Source of the DNA: Paenibacillus sp. USDA918EY
GTDB lineage: Bacteria; Bacillota; Bacilli; Paenibacillales; Paenibacillaceae
Assembly (NCBI RefSeq): GCF_009870825.1
Contig: NZ_WTWY01000015.1
Span: 62,001 to 126,000 of the forward strand
DNA length: 64,000 nucleotides
Direction: 5' to 3'
A program made the translations under genes and the position numbers. The notes under the pieces are model-generated. The model saw only the letters and a list, made by a program, of their open reading frames with translations. It made no database searches and was not told where the DNA came from. This document shows, piece by piece, positions 1 to 9,056 of the stretch (positions are counted from its first letter, which is position 1; each line of letters begins with the position of its first letter).

Positions 1-341
1 CGGATTTCCTGAATCATATGTTCGCCGTCGAGCGCCGCCATGCCGCAATCCAGATGTCCGACCACGATGACTTCGTCCGCTTTTAGCTCATAAAGGGCGA
101 CAAGAATGCTGCGCATGACGCTGCCGAACGGATGCGAAACGATGCCCCCGGCGATTTTGATGATTTTGACGTCGCCGTTTTTCAGGTTCATCGCTTTGGG
201 CAGAAGCTCGACGAGGCGGGTATCCATGCAGGTGATGATAACCATCTTTTTGTCCGGAAACTTGCCCGTCAAATATTTTTCGTATTCCTTTTCTTCAACG
301 AATTGCCGGTTATACTCCATAATTTCGGATATTTGGCTCAT
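1..341 (-). CDS. beta-carbonic anhydrase, partial (3' end outside window)
   Basis: The reverse strand is open from an ATG at 341 to the window edge, so only the N-terminal 113 codons are visible. Beta-class carbonic anhydrases interconvert CO2 and bicarbonate using a zinc held by two Cys and one His. The expected ligands are present: Cys38 and Asp40 in ITCMDTRL, and a later GHLDCGM with the second His and Cys. The start is supported by GAAAGG a few bases upstream of ATG. It is probably a single-gene unit reading away from the HesB-like gene at 367-702, which lies on the same strand just upstream. The family call is firm; the subtype and full length cannot be judged. Confidence 0.85.
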   Translation of the reverse strand, partial: MSQISEIMEYNRQFVEEKEYEKYLTGKFPDKKMVIITCMDTRLVELLPKAMNLKNGDVKIIKIAGGIVSHPFGSVMRSILVALYELKADEVIVVGHLDCGMAALDGEHMIQEI

Positions 342-366
342 GATGCAACACAACCTTTCGTTTGAT

Positions 367-702
367 TTAAAATGAGTCCCCACGCTTGTCCAGCAGCCGG
401 ATGTTTTGGCCGTACAGCTGACCGTCCCCCGTGAGCCGGAAGGAAGGGTACGTTTCCTCGGAGTCGAGGTACAAATGTTCTTCGAAATATACCGCGTGGT
501 CCCGTTTGACGACGACAGGGATGTCCGCGTTATGTATTTCAAGATCGTCTTTATCCCTTTCGGGCAAAATCCACAAAGCGGGGACGCCGTTCACTCCGCA
601 GCCGCAGCCTTCCGAGTCGAAAACGAGCCTGACGGGGGAAGACCGGCTGCCGATCCGTCCGCGCAAAAAGCGCAGCGCGCGTTCCGTAATCCGGATATCC
701 AT
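367..702 (-). CDS. HesB/YqkB-like iron-sulfur biosynthesis family protein
   Basis: A small cytosolic protein of 111 residues resembling the HesB-like family typified by B. subtilis YqkB. Members share the A-type Fe-S carrier fold, but their exact role is not settled. The hallmark is the cysteine pair in EGCGCGVNG near residue 35, followed by a conserved ALW. I chose ATG 702 over an upstream in-frame ATG at 726 because AAGGAGG sits nine bases before 702, while the longer form would put the ribosome site inside the coding region. The gene lies upstream of the carbonic anhydrase on the same strand and diverges from the carboxypeptidase. Confidence 0.7.
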   Translation of the reverse strand: MDIRITERALRFLRGRIGSRSSPVRLVFDSEGCGCGVNGVPALWILPERDKDDLEIHNADIPVVVKRDHAVYFEEHLYLDSEETYPSFRLTGDGQLYGQNIRLLDKRGDSF

Positions 703-833
703 GCGATATCGCCTCCTTCGCATCACCGTATCCGGCTTCGTCAGCGAACCTTCGTATTAAATATTGATTATACTTTCCGCAAAAAGTATCATCAAGAGGT
801 AAGGCAAAAATACGTGGCGAGGTGAAACTTGAA

Positions 834-2351
834 ATGAATAACGATGTCAAAGCAAAATGGGAAGCCTTTACGGAACTTGTCCGCAAAATTACCGCATACA
901 ATGAAGCGATCTCGCTCATGCATTGGGACCTGCGCACAGGCGCGCCGCGAAAAGGCGTGGAGCTTCGTTCCGGCGTGATCGGCACCTTGTCCGCCGAGCA
1001 GTTCAAGCTGCGCGTGTCCGACGAAATGGGAGAGTACATAGACTATTTCACCCGGCCGGAAGTCGACGGCCAGCTTGATGATACGGCCCGCCGCATCGTG
1101 AAGGAATGCAAAAAGGACTACGACGAGAACAAACGGATCCCCGCGAAAAAAATCGAGGAGTTTTCCGTGTTATCCGCGCATACGCAAACGATTTGGGAGG
1201 AAGCGAAAGCAAACAACGATTTTGCTTCGTTCGAGCCGAACCTGGTCAAAATCGTCGACTTGCTGAAGGAGTTCATCGGCTATTGGGGCGTCAAGGGCAC
1301 GACGTACGACACGCTTCTCGATAAATACGAGCCGGAGTTGACCGTCGCCAAGCTGGATGAAGTTTTCGGGCGGCTGCGCGAACGTCTCGTGCCGCTTGTG
1401 GCGGCGATCCAAGCATCCCCGAACAAGCCGGACACGACGTTCCTGGATCAAATTTTCGAACAGGAGCAGCAGGAAAAAATGGGGCTCTTCATCCTCGGGC
1501 AAATGGGTTACGATTTTGACGCCGGACGTCTTGATGAAAGCGTTCACCCGTTTGCCATCGGACTGAACTCCGGTGACGTGCGGATTACGACCCATTATTT
1601 GCAGGATGACGTGACCAGCGCGCTGTTCAGCTCCCTGCATGAAGGCGGACACGCCTTGTATGAGCAAAACATCAGCAAGGATCTTGCCGGTACGCCGCTC
1701 GCTACAGGCACGTCGATGGGCATCCACGAATCCCAGTCCCGGTTGTGGGAAAACATCATCGGCCGCAGCCGCGCGTTCTGGGAGCGTTATTACCCGGATC
1801 TGCAAAAGCATTTCCCGCAGCAGCTTCAGGACGTGTCGCTCGACGACTTCTACCGTGCGGTGAACCGCGTGGAAAATTCCCTGATTCGGATCGAATCGGA
1901 CGAACTGACGTACAACCTGCACATCATTATCCGGTACGAAATCGAAAAAATGATCTTTAACGAAGGCCTTGAAGTGAAGGATTTGCCGAAGGTATGGAAC
2001 GAAAAATACCGGCAGTACCTTGGCATCACGCCTCCGAACGACAGCCTCGGCGTCTTGCAGGACGTTCACTGGTCCGGCGGCGATTTCGGCTATTTCGCAT
2101 CCTACTCGCTCGGCAACATGTATGCCGCCCAAATCATGAATACGATGAAAAAAGAACTGCCGGAGCTCGACCAATACATCCGCGAAGGCAACCTGATTCC
2201 GATCAAGGAATGGTTGACCGAAAAAATTTACCGCTTCGGCAAAAGCCGCACGCCTGCGGAAATCATCATGCAGGTTACCGGCGAAGAACTGAACCCGGAT
2301 TATCTGGCCGACTACTTGGAAGAAAAGTACAAGGAAATCTATAAGCTGTAA
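834..2351 (+). CDS. M32 family metallocarboxypeptidase
   Basis: A zinc carboxypeptidase of 505 residues, the usual length for the M32 (thermostable carboxypeptidase 1) family. These cytosolic enzymes trim residues from the C-termini of peptides. The catalytic HExxH is visible as HEGGH at residues 269-273, and the third zinc ligand is Glu299 in the family motif IHESQSRLWEN. ATG 834 is preferred because GCGAGGTG lies about nine bases upstream; an in-frame GTG at 822 would overlap that site. It is a stand-alone gene, divergent from the HesB-like gene and closed by a weak hairpin. Its substrate peptides are unknown. Confidence 0.92.
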   Translation: MNNDVKAKWEAFTELVRKITAYNEAISLMHWDLRTGAPRKGVELRSGVIGTLSAEQFKLRVSDEMGEYIDYFTRPEVDGQLDDTARRIVKECKKDYDENKRIPAKKIEEFSVLSAHTQTIWEEAKANNDFASFEPNLVKIVDLLKEFIGYWGVKGTTYDTLLDKYEPELTVAKLDEVFGRLRERLVPLVAAIQASPNKPDTTFLDQIFEQEQQEKMGLFILGQMGYDFDAGRLDESVHPFAIGLNSGDVRITTHYLQDDVTSALFSSLHEGGHALYEQNISKDLAGTPLATGTSMGIHESQSRLWENIIGRSRAFWERYYPDLQKHFPQQLQDVSLDDFYRAVNRVENSLIRIESDELTYNLHIIIRYEIEKMIFNEGLEVKDLPKVWNEKYRQYLGITPPNDSLGVLQDVHWSGGDFGYFASYSLGNMYAAQIMNTMKKELPELDQYIREGNLIPIKEWLTEKIYRFGKSRTPAEIIMQVTGEELNPDYLADYLEEKYKEIYKL

Positions 2352-2384
2352 AGTTTTGAAAAATGAAATAGGCAAACGATTCTG

Positions 2385-2440
2385 GCCCTGAAGCCGATGT
2401 CCGCGACGTTATGCTGCGGATTCGAGCTCGGGGCTTTTTT
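2385..2440 (+). terminator. candidate terminator after the carboxypeptidase gene
   Basis: GCCCTGA and TCGGGGC form an outer stem with one wobble pair, with a second weaker pairing inside, followed by six T residues. The long imperfect loop makes this only a moderate candidate. Confidence 0.5.
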
Positions 2441-2579
2441 ATTGTAAGCCGTCTTTCCATCCGGCATCGCCCCTTCATTTTAAGGCTTGTGCCATGGATT
2501 CTTCACCCCGGTGTATAACCCTTTGCTGGGCTCATGCATATGATGGCAGTAGGCTCATGAAGAGGATGGAGGAAGGCGC

Positions 2580-3590
2580 ATGATAAAGAACAAACGCGGA
2601 ATGTGGATCGGACTTTTCTCCCTAGTCCTGTGCGGAATGTTGTTTTCGGGCTGCTCGGGCAGCAAAACCGCTGAAAAGGTTAAGGTGGGGGAAGTCACGA
2701 GATCCGTTTTCTACGCCCCTGAATATGTGGCGCTGGAAAAAGGATTTTTTAAGGAAGAAGGGCTGGATGTCGAACTGCAGACGATTCCGGGCGGCGACAA
2801 AACGATGACGGCGTTGTTGTCGGGGGCGATCGACGTCGCTTTGGTCGGCTCGGAAACGTCGATTTACGTGTATCAGCAGGGATCGGACGATCCGGTCATC
2901 AATTTCGGCCAAGTGACGCAGACGGACGGGACGTTTTTGATGGCGAGGAAGGCGGAAGGGAAGCTTGATTGGAACGAAGTAAAAGGAAGCAATTTCCTTG
3001 GCCAACGCAAAGGCGGCATGCCGCAAATGGCGGGCGAATTCACGTTGAGAAAGCATAACATCGACCCGCAAAAGGATTTGAACCTGATCCAAAACATCGA
3101 TTTTGCCAACATCGCGTCGGCGTATTTATCCGGAACGGGAGATTACGTGCAGCTGTTCGAGCCGCAGGCGTCGATTTTCGAAAAGGAAGGCAAAGGGCGT
3201 GTCGTGGCATCCTTCGGCGAAGAAAGCGGCCACCTGCCATATACGGTGTTTATGTCGAAACGGAGTTATATCAAAAAACACGGCGATACGGTGCAGAAAT
3301 TCACGAACGCGCTGCAAAAAGCGCAAAACTGGGTGCAGCAGCATAGTCCCGAAGAGATCGCCGACGCGGTTATGCCTTATTTTAAGGACGCGGATAAGGA
3401 AATCATTACATCCGCCGTCAAACGCTATAAAGATCAGGGGACGTACGCAACGGATCCGATCGTGGACGACGCGGAATGGAATAACCTGCTGGATGTGATG
3501 AGCCAGGCGGGAGAGCTGAAGGAGAAAGTGCCGGCAAAAGCGATCGTCGACAACAGCTTTGCCGAAAAAGCCAAATCTTCCGTCAAATAG
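2580..3590 (+). CDS. ABC transporter substrate-binding lipoprotein, NMT1/SsuA-like
   Basis: A 336-residue exported lipoprotein. The N-terminus has a basic start, a hydrophobic stretch and a lipobox LFSGC, so it should be anchored outside the membrane after lipidation. The mature part resembles the NMT1/THI5/SsuA class (for example the EYVALEKGFFKEEG and PGGDKTM segments) that binds sulfonates, nitrate, pyrimidine precursors or related small molecules. ATG 2580 follows a GGAGG site. The next two genes encode the matching ATPase and permease with short gaps, so the three form a complete importer. No known thiamine or SAM riboswitch was recognised in the leader, so the substrate stays open. Confidence 0.85.
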   Translation: MIKNKRGMWIGLFSLVLCGMLFSGCSGSKTAEKVKVGEVTRSVFYAPEYVALEKGFFKEEGLDVELQTIPGGDKTMTALLSGAIDVALVGSETSIYVYQQGSDDPVINFGQVTQTDGTFLMARKAEGKLDWNEVKGSNFLGQRKGGMPQMAGEFTLRKHNIDPQKDLNLIQNIDFANIASAYLSGTGDYVQLFEPQASIFEKEGKGRVVASFGEESGHLPYTVFMSKRSYIKKHGDTVQKFTNALQKAQNWVQQHSPEEIADAVMPYFKDADKEIITSAVKRYKDQGTYATDPIVDDAEWNNLLDVMSQAGELKEKVPAKAIVDNSFAEKAKSSVK

Positions 3591-3619
3591 CATTCCAGCG
3601 CCGAAAGGAGAGTGGAAGC

Positions 3620-4396
3620 ATGGAGCCGGTAGTCGATTTGCAGCATATTACGCACGTATACGTCAGTGACCGCGAAGCATCGCTGGCCCTGGACGGTTTG
3701 GATTTGAAGGTATACCCGGGGGAGTTCGTAAGTCTTGTCGGACCTAGCGGGTGCGGCAAGACGACGCTGCTCTCGATCATCGCCGGGCTGATGAAGCCCA
3801 CGAAAGGCGAGGCGTTCGTTTACGGACGCAAAGTGGAAGGACCTACGGCCGAGGTTGGATATATGCTGCAGCAGGATTATCTTTTCCCTTGGCGCACCAT
3901 ATTCGAAAATGCCTCGATCGGTCTGGAGCTAACGGGGAGGCTGGATCAGGAGCATCTGGCGCGAACCACGGCTCTTCTCGAAGAAATGGGGCTTGAGGAA
4001 GCCCGCAATTTATACCCGCAGCAGCTGTCCGGCGGGATGAGGCAGCGCGTGGCGCTTGTGCGAACCTTGACGACCGATCCGGGCATCCTGCTGCTGGATG
4101 AACCTTTTTCGGCCTTGGATTACCAAACGAAGCTGCAGCTTGAAGACCTCATCGCGGGGACGCTCCGTGAAAAAAACAAAACGGCGATTCTGGTCACGCA
4201 TGATTTGTCCGAGGCGGCGGCGGTCAGCGATCGGGTCATCGTGCTGGGCAGCCGGCCGGGAAGGATCCTGAAATCGTTTGAAGTCCCGGAGCATATCCGG
4301 AGCGCCAGACCGCTGCTTGCCAGGGAGCAACAGGGCTTCAACGAGCTGTTTCATGAAATTTGGCGCGAAATGGAGAGCGCCGGGAATAAGGAGTGA
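3620..4396 (+). CDS. ABC transporter ATP-binding protein (SsuB/TauB-like)
   Basis: The cytosolic ATPase of the importer, 258 residues. It has a complete nucleotide-binding domain: Walker A GPSGCGKTT near residue 43, a Q-loop, signature LSGGMRQR, Walker B LLLDEPFSALD and the switch histidine in VTHDLSEA. The sequence is of the nitrate/sulfonate/taurine subfamily. ATG 3620 follows AAAGGAG. It lies 29 bases after the binding-protein gene and six bases before the permease gene, consistent with one transcript. Confidence 0.92.
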   Translation: MEPVVDLQHITHVYVSDREASLALDGLDLKVYPGEFVSLVGPSGCGKTTLLSIIAGLMKPTKGEAFVYGRKVEGPTAEVGYMLQQDYLFPWRTIFENASIGLELTGRLDQEHLARTTALLEEMGLEEARNLYPQQLSGGMRQRVALVRTLTTDPGILLLDEPFSALDYQTKLQLEDLIAGTLREKNKTAILVTHDLSEAAAVSDRVIVLGSRPGRILKSFEVPEHIRSARPLLAREQQGFNELFHEIWREMESAGNKE

Positions 4397-4402
4397 GGGG
4401 AA

Positions 4403-5251
4403 ATGTCATTGTTGGACAGCCGGATTACCGTAAGTACGCCCGCTCATCCGGACGACGGCATACAAGAGCTGCATCAGGCGCATCTCAAACGTCAAAAGAG
4501 ACAGCGATTCCAGGTGCTTTCGGTTCAGCTGGCGATTCTGCTGTTGTTTTTTGCGTTATGGGAAACGGCCGGCCGGCTGAAATGGATCGACGTGCTGCTG
4601 TTCAGCTACCCGTCGAAGGTGTTCGCGCAGATCGGAAAGGATATCGCCAGCGGCGAACTTTGGGGCCATTTGGGCATTACCGTCGATGAAACGGTCGCCG
4701 GATTTGTGCTGGGAACGCTGCTTGGCACGCTCATTGCGGTGCTGATTTGGTGGTCCCCGTTTTTGTCCAAGGTGCTTGACCCGTACATGGTCGTGTTCAA
4801 CAGCATGCCGAAGGTGGCATTGGGACCGATTTTTATCGTCATGTTCGGGGCCGGATTTTTGTCCATTACCGTAACGACGCTGTCGATCACCGTCATCGTG
4901 ACGACCCTCGTCGTCTACAACAGCTTTTGCGAGGTCGATGCGAACCTGATCAAGGTGGTGCGCGTGTTCGGAGGAACGAAAGCGCAGGTTTTCCGCAAAG
5001 CGATTTTGCCCGCATCGTTTCCGACGATCATTTCGACGCTGAAAGTGAACGTGGGCATGGCATGGGTCGGCGTCATCGTCGGCGAATTTCTGGTTGCGAA
5101 AATGGGGCTCGGCTACTTGATCATTTACGGCTTTCAGGTGTTCAATTTTACGCTGGTGCTGTCGAGCCTGCTGATTATCGCCGTCGTGGCGACGGCCATG
5201 TACCAGCTGGTGGTTTACGTTGAACGTAAGCTGCTGGTCCACCGGCGCTGA
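4403..5251 (+). CDS. ABC transporter permease (SsuC/TauC-like)
   Basis: The membrane subunit of the importer, 282 residues, with a short cytosolic N-terminus and about six membrane segments beginning near residue 35. The region around Asn/Ala-rich 'VFGGTKAQVFRKAILP' (about residues 188-203) fits the EAA loop that docks on the ATPase. ATG 4403 follows GGAGTGAGGGG, six bases after the ATPase stop. The substrate is not deducible; sulfonates, nitrate or a pyrimidine/thiamine precursor are all possible for this subfamily. Confidence 0.9.
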   Translation: MSLLDSRITVSTPAHPDDGIQELHQAHLKRQKRQRFQVLSVQLAILLLFFALWETAGRLKWIDVLLFSYPSKVFAQIGKDIASGELWGHLGITVDETVAGFVLGTLLGTLIAVLIWWSPFLSKVLDPYMVVFNSMPKVALGPIFIVMFGAGFLSITVTTLSITVIVTTLVVYNSFCEVDANLIKVVRVFGGTKAQVFRKAILPASFPTIISTLKVNVGMAWVGVIVGEFLVAKMGLGYLIIYGFQVFNFTLVLSSLLIIAVVATAMYQLVVYVERKLLVHRR

Positions 5252-5399
5252 CCGAATTTGTTGCGAAATCGGGACATTTGCTCCGAAACGGAGCTGCCAG
5301 CCCCGCGTAACATTGTGTTGGCCGCCGAAATCCGCTACCATGGAATACGTCAACAAGAAGAAGGATTTTCAGATCCTTCTGCAAGAAAGAGGCGGTTTC

Positions 5400-6380
5400 A
5401 TGGGCTTTCGGGTCATTAAAACAGCGATTGCGACGTTGATGGCGATCCTGGTGGCGGATGCTTTGGGTGTGACGGGACCGCTGTCCGCGGGCTTGCTTGC
5501 CGTGCTGGGCGTGGACGTCACCCGCAAAAGGAGCGTCAGAACGATTTCGGCCCGGTTTTTTGCGTCGCTCCTCGGGCTGGTGTTCGCCTGCGTGTTATTC
5601 GAAATTTTGGGTTTCCATTACTGGGTGCTGGCGATCTATATCCTGGTCGCGTTTCCGGCCATTGCGCGCGCCAATTTCAAGGAAGGCATCGTCACGAGTT
5701 CGGTCGTGGTGTTCCGGGTGTATGGAAACGGAAGCATCACGCTGCATTCGCTTTGGACGCAAATCGAGCTGCTGATCATCGGGCTTGGTTCGGCGTTGAT
5801 TGTCAATTTGGCGTATATGCCGCGCGCTGCCGACCAAATGGTCGAAATCCGCAAACGGGTGGATCGGCAGTTCTCGATCATTTTTTCGATGATCGCGGAG
5901 TCGCTGCGCAACCCTGACGATATATGGGACGGCAAAGAAATCATCGAAGCCGGGAAAGAGATACGGAAAGGCCAGGAGGCGGCGCACCGGGCGATGGAAA
6001 ACCAGATGCTCCATCCCGACGAAACCTGGAGCATCTATTTTTACATGCGGAAGGAGCAGCTGGAATCGATTCAGAACATGATGCAGCTGATTTCCCACGT
6101 CTATCGCAAGCTGCCGCAGGCCGACGATGTCGCCGAGCTCTTCGATCAGCTTAGCCATGACGTGACGGAGGAGATTTACACCGGGCGGACGGAATTTCTT
6201 TTGAACCGGCTGGAGCAGGAATTCAGGCAGATGGAGCTGCCGGCCACCCGGGAGGAATTCGAGATCCGATCGGCTATTTTGCAGCTGAACCGCGAGCTGT
6301 CGCTTTACCTCAAGTTGGCCAAAAAAAACAAGGCGCCGACCTCGGTGGCTGCCCGGAAAACCGCGATCGCATCGAAATAA
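5400..6380 (+). CDS. aromatic acid exporter family membrane protein (ArAE_1-like)
   Basis: A 326-residue protein with four or five membrane segments in the first 145 residues and a soluble, helical C-terminal half. This architecture matches the ArAE_1 family (formerly DUF939, B. subtilis YqjA-like), named for relatedness to aromatic acid exporters; the transported compound is unproven. The open frame extends upstream, but ATG 5400 has AAGAGGCGG at proper spacing and begins with the conserved GxRxIKTAIA segment. An 8-bp inverted repeat (5359-5366/5373-5380) lies just before the ribosome site. It follows the ABC permease by 148 bases and could be read through from it. Confidence 0.8.
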   Translation: MGFRVIKTAIATLMAILVADALGVTGPLSAGLLAVLGVDVTRKRSVRTISARFFASLLGLVFACVLFEILGFHYWVLAIYILVAFPAIARANFKEGIVTSSVVVFRVYGNGSITLHSLWTQIELLIIGLGSALIVNLAYMPRAADQMVEIRKRVDRQFSIIFSMIAESLRNPDDIWDGKEIIEAGKEIRKGQEAAHRAMENQMLHPDETWSIYFYMRKEQLESIQNMMQLISHVYRKLPQADDVAELFDQLSHDVTEEIYTGRTEFLLNRLEQEFRQMELPATREEFEIRSAILQLNRELSLYLKLAKKNKAPTSVAARKTAIASK

Positions 6381-6401
6381 ATAAGCTTAGAGCTCCAAAC
6401 G

Positions 6402-6458
6402 AAAAACCCTTGCCGCAGACTTCCAACTGAACCTGGTATGCCGGCAGGGGTTTAGTTT
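6402..6458. terminator. bidirectional terminator between convergent genes
   Basis: AAACCCTTGCCG pairs with CGGCAGGGGTTT (one G-T wobble). There are A and T runs on the outer sides, so it can serve both the exporter gene on the plus strand and the lipoprotein gene on the minus strand. Confidence 0.75.
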
Positions 6459-6469
6459 TGGGGACCGCA

Positions 6470-6892
6470 TTATTCCACGTGTTGGGGCGGAAAATCACCG
6501 CCCTCCTGTACCAGCTTTACTTCGGAAGGACTGACCTCATACTGCCACGAATAGCTTAAATCCCCGTCAGGCGCTGCTCCTTCCGTCCTGAAATCTTTGG
6601 CGCTCCACTTTTCAGTCAGCGTGACGAGGTAGGCGGAATCGTCCAGTTTTTCGGCGGACGATATGAAACTTCCGGGCACGCGTATGCCCGGCGACGGCCC
6701 GCCCCCTTTGATGATGCCTGCGATTTCGCCGGCCTTCCCGGGAAAATCGGTTCGGCGGCTTTCACGAACGGCTTTGGCGATCGCCTCATTGGGCGTAAAC
6801 GTTACCTCCACACCCGGTCCGGAGGAGCCTGAACAGCCTCCAAGCAAGCACGCACCAATCAATAACTGGTAGATCAGCGTTCTTTTCTTCAT
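6470..6892 (-). CDS. putative lipoprotein, no recognised family
   Basis: A 140-residue protein with a clear lipoprotein signal: basic MKKR start, hydrophobic stretch and LLGGC lipobox near residue 19. The mature part is hydrophilic, rich in Gly/Pro and acidic residues, with a motif-poor C-terminus, and I cannot assign a family. ATG 6892 has GGGAG at good spacing. It converges on the exporter gene and diverges from cotE across a roughly 200-base intergenic region. The call is limited to a membrane-anchored surface protein of unknown function. Confidence 0.7.
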   Translation of the reverse strand: MKKRTLIYQLLIGACLLGGCSGSSGPGVEVTFTPNEAIAKAVRESRRTDFPGKAGEIAGIIKGGGPSPGIRVPGSFISSAEKLDDSAYLVTLTEKWSAKDFRTEGAAPDGDLSYSWQYEVSPSEVKLVQEGGDFPPQHVE

Positions 6893-7060
6893 ATCTACTC
6901 CCGTCGCAAAAGAGTCAAGTTTTTCTATGTTTTAGTTTCCAAACGCTTTTTTTGCCGGAATTGTTGCGTTTTTCGTGAATTTGCTCCGATTCTTTTTTCG
7001 CGGGGAAGAAGATTATTTCATTCATTTATGCTCGTTTAATCAACAAATGCCTATGTCCTG

Positions 7061-7068
7061 CATACACT
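7061..7068 (+). promoter_or_regulatory. candidate sigma-E-type -10 element of cotE
   Basis: CATACACT about 33 bases before the cotE start resembles the CATACA-T -10 of mother-cell sigma-E promoters. I do not see a convincing -35 partner. It overlaps a 10-bp palindrome CACTTAAGTG (7065-7074). B. subtilis cotE is known to be transcribed in the mother cell, which makes the match plausible. Confidence 0.3.
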
Positions 7069-7100
7069 TAAGTGAATGATTGTATGGAGGAGGTTCAAAG

Positions 7101-7661
7101 ATGTCATTAAGCGATAAACATCAATGTAGAGAGATCATCACGAAAGCGATCTGCGGCAAAGGTCGTAAGTTCTCTACCGTAACACATACCGTGACTCCGC
7201 CTCATAATCCGACCAGTATTTTGGGGGCATGGATTATAAACCATCAGTACGAAGCGGTTGCCGCAGGCGACGGAATTGAAGTTATTGGTACTTACGATAT
7301 CAACATCTGGTATTCCTATGACAAAAACTCTCAAACCGACGTCGCGAAAGAAACGGTATCTTATGTAGAATTAGTCCCGCTTTCGTACCTCGATCCGAAA
7401 CACCGGGCTTCAACCGTGGAGGTTTCTGCGGAGGCCACGCAGGAACCGAGCTGCGTTGAAGCCAGTGTTTCGTCCGGGGGAGGCAACGTCATCATCCGTG
7501 TGGAACGCGAGTTCCGCGTGGAGCTGGTGGCCGAAACCAAAGTCCGCGTGCTCGTGTGCGGCAAAGGCCACGGCGATTACGAAGACAAGGAATTCGATTT
7601 CAGCGACGACGGGGATTATGAAGATCTGGATCCCGATTTGCTGGATGATGATGAATTGTAA
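7101..7661 (+). CDS. cotE: outer spore coat morphogenetic protein CotE
   Basis: A 186-residue protein close in length to B. subtilis CotE (181), which directs assembly of the outer spore coat around the forespore. Recognisable parts are the CREIITKAICGKG start, the WIINHQYEA segment, and the very acidic C-terminal tail (DDGDYEDLDPD...) typical of the family. ATG 7101 follows GGAGGAGG; a TTG at 7080 in frame would place that site inside the gene. Position ahead of mutS-mutL reproduces the B. subtilis order. Expression is expected in the mother cell during sporulation. Confidence 0.95.
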   Translation: MSLSDKHQCREIITKAICGKGRKFSTVTHTVTPPHNPTSILGAWIINHQYEAVAAGDGIEVIGTYDINIWYSYDKNSQTDVAKETVSYVELVPLSYLDPKHRASTVEVSAEATQEPSCVEASVSSGGGNVIIRVEREFRVELVAETKVRVLVCGKGHGDYEDKEFDFSDDGDYEDLDPDLLDDDEL

Positions 7662-7718
7662 ATCGGGGAAGCTGGAAAAGAGGTATGGTTTAATATATGT
7701 CGAGAGGGCGGCGGCGTA

Positions 7719-7747
7719 GAGGGCGGATGCCCTCCTTTTTTATTTTT
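7719..7747 (+). terminator. terminator after cotE
   Basis: GAGGGC and GCCCTC form a six-pair stem with a four-base loop, followed by C and a run of T residues interrupted by one A. Confidence 0.6.
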
Positions 7748-7784
7748 TTGCCGAAAAATTTTCGTGCGGAAGGGAAGGGAACCC

Positions 7785-9035
7785 ATGGACAGTCGGGAAG
7801 AAGCGGAACGATTCGGCAGTTGGTCCGTCCAGCGCAGGCATATGCGGTTGATCAGGTCCGGGGTCGGCTCGCTGCTCGTTCCCGGCGGAAACCGGGACGG
7901 GAATGGGGAGTACCGCAGCAGATACGCCGTCCAGGTTTCTGGGCTGCATGCCATCGAAATCGCCGGTGTGCAGGGGGCGGGGCGAAACTTGCGGATCCCG
8001 GTCGCCATCGGTAGGGATCCGGCCGCCTCCCCCTCCTTGCTGAAGCAGCTGGAAAAGTTGGCGGTCCGCAGCCTTTATGCGCTCGGACTTAGCTCCGGGG
8101 AGGTCCTCCTGGTATCCGCCGGAGGCGATCGGAAGTATGCCGTCGAAAAAATTACGCCTTCGGCTTGGATCGGGAATTCCAGACTGGAAATGCTTTATAA
8201 GCGGGCACGGGAACAGGAACAAAGGCAGGCGGAGGGAATGGGAAACGGCCGGTCGCTTATGCTTGGCATGGATCCGGAGTTTCTGATCGTGGATCCTGTG
8301 AACGGCGAGGTTGTTCCTGCATCGCGTTTCCTTGACAAGGAAGGGGAAGTAGGCTGCGACGCCGTGCACGGGGAAGGCGGGACCGCATATCCGATTGCGG
8401 AGCTTCGCCCGCAGCCCAGCGAAAGCCCGCGCGGCCTGCTCATCGGGCTGATGAGGACGCTCCGCATGGCCGGGGAAATGATCGGCGATCGGTCGCTGCA
8501 TTGGCTCGCCGGCGGGATGCCGAAATCCGGGCTTCCCCTCGGAGGGCATCTTCATTTTAGCGGGATCGGGTTGACGGCGGAGCTGCTGCGGGCGCTGGAC
8601 AACTATTTGACGCTTCCCGTATCCGTCCTGGAAGCGCCGGGAAGCCGGTTAAGGCGCCCGAAATACGGATACCTCGGCGATTTTCGCAGGCAGCCCCACG
8701 GCGGGTTCGAATACCGGACCTTGCCGAGTTTTCTCGTCTCCCCCATGCTGACCAAAGGGATCGTCTATTTGGCCTATTTGATCGCGGCGAACCACGGCGA
8801 ACTGAAGCGCCGCCCGCTGGATCGGGACGAACGGCTCCACCGGGCGTATTATGCGGGGCAGCGGGACGTCGTCAGGGAATATTTGGAGCCGCTGCTGGCA
8901 GACCTTCAAGCCTTGGAAGATTACAAGGAAGCGGAAAAGCATGTCCAGCCTTTGCTGCGCCACGTCCGGCGGGGAGGAACATGGGACGAAAGCCGAGACA
9001 TCCGGCCGCTGTGGCATATTCCAATTCGGCCTTGA
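7785..9035 (+). CDS. putative amidoligase (COOH-NH2 ligase type 2-like)
   Basis: A 416-residue protein. The C-terminal half (about residues 160-370) carries the pattern of the glutamine-synthetase-fold amidoligases related to phage phiEco32 COOH-NH2 ligases: GMDPEFL, a central AELRPQPSE, GGHLHFSG and a highly conserved stretch running through YGYLGDFRRQPHGG to EYRTLPS. These Glu, His and Arg residues would form the metal and ATP site. Such enzymes form amide bonds between carboxyl and amino groups; the N-terminal 150 residues are unassigned and may bind the acceptor. ATG 7785 follows AAGGGAAGGG. It lies between cotE and mutS, a position where B. subtilis has no such gene. The substrate is unknown. 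Confidence 0.7.
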   Translation: MDSREEAERFGSWSVQRRHMRLIRSGVGSLLVPGGNRDGNGEYRSRYAVQVSGLHAIEIAGVQGAGRNLRIPVAIGRDPAASPSLLKQLEKLAVRSLYALGLSSGEVLLVSAGGDRKYAVEKITPSAWIGNSRLEMLYKRAREQEQRQAEGMGNGRSLMLGMDPEFLIVDPVNGEVVPASRFLDKEGEVGCDAVHGEGGTAYPIAELRPQPSESPRGLLIGLMRTLRMAGEMIGDRSLHWLAGGMPKSGLPLGGHLHFSGIGLTAELLRALDNYLTLPVSVLEAPGSRLRRPKYGYLGDFRRQPHGGFEYRTLPSFLVSPMLTKGIVYLAYLIAANHGELKRRPLDRDERLHRAYYAGQRDVVREYLEPLLADLQALEDYKEAEKHVQPLLRHVRRGGTWDESRDIRPLWHIPIRP

Positions 9036-9056
9036 TGATGATATCATTGCGTTTTC

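Noticed and set aside
2441-2579. Possible thiamine riboswitch before the NMT1/SsuA-like operon
   Set aside because: The conserved CTGAGA and related TPP motifs are absent.
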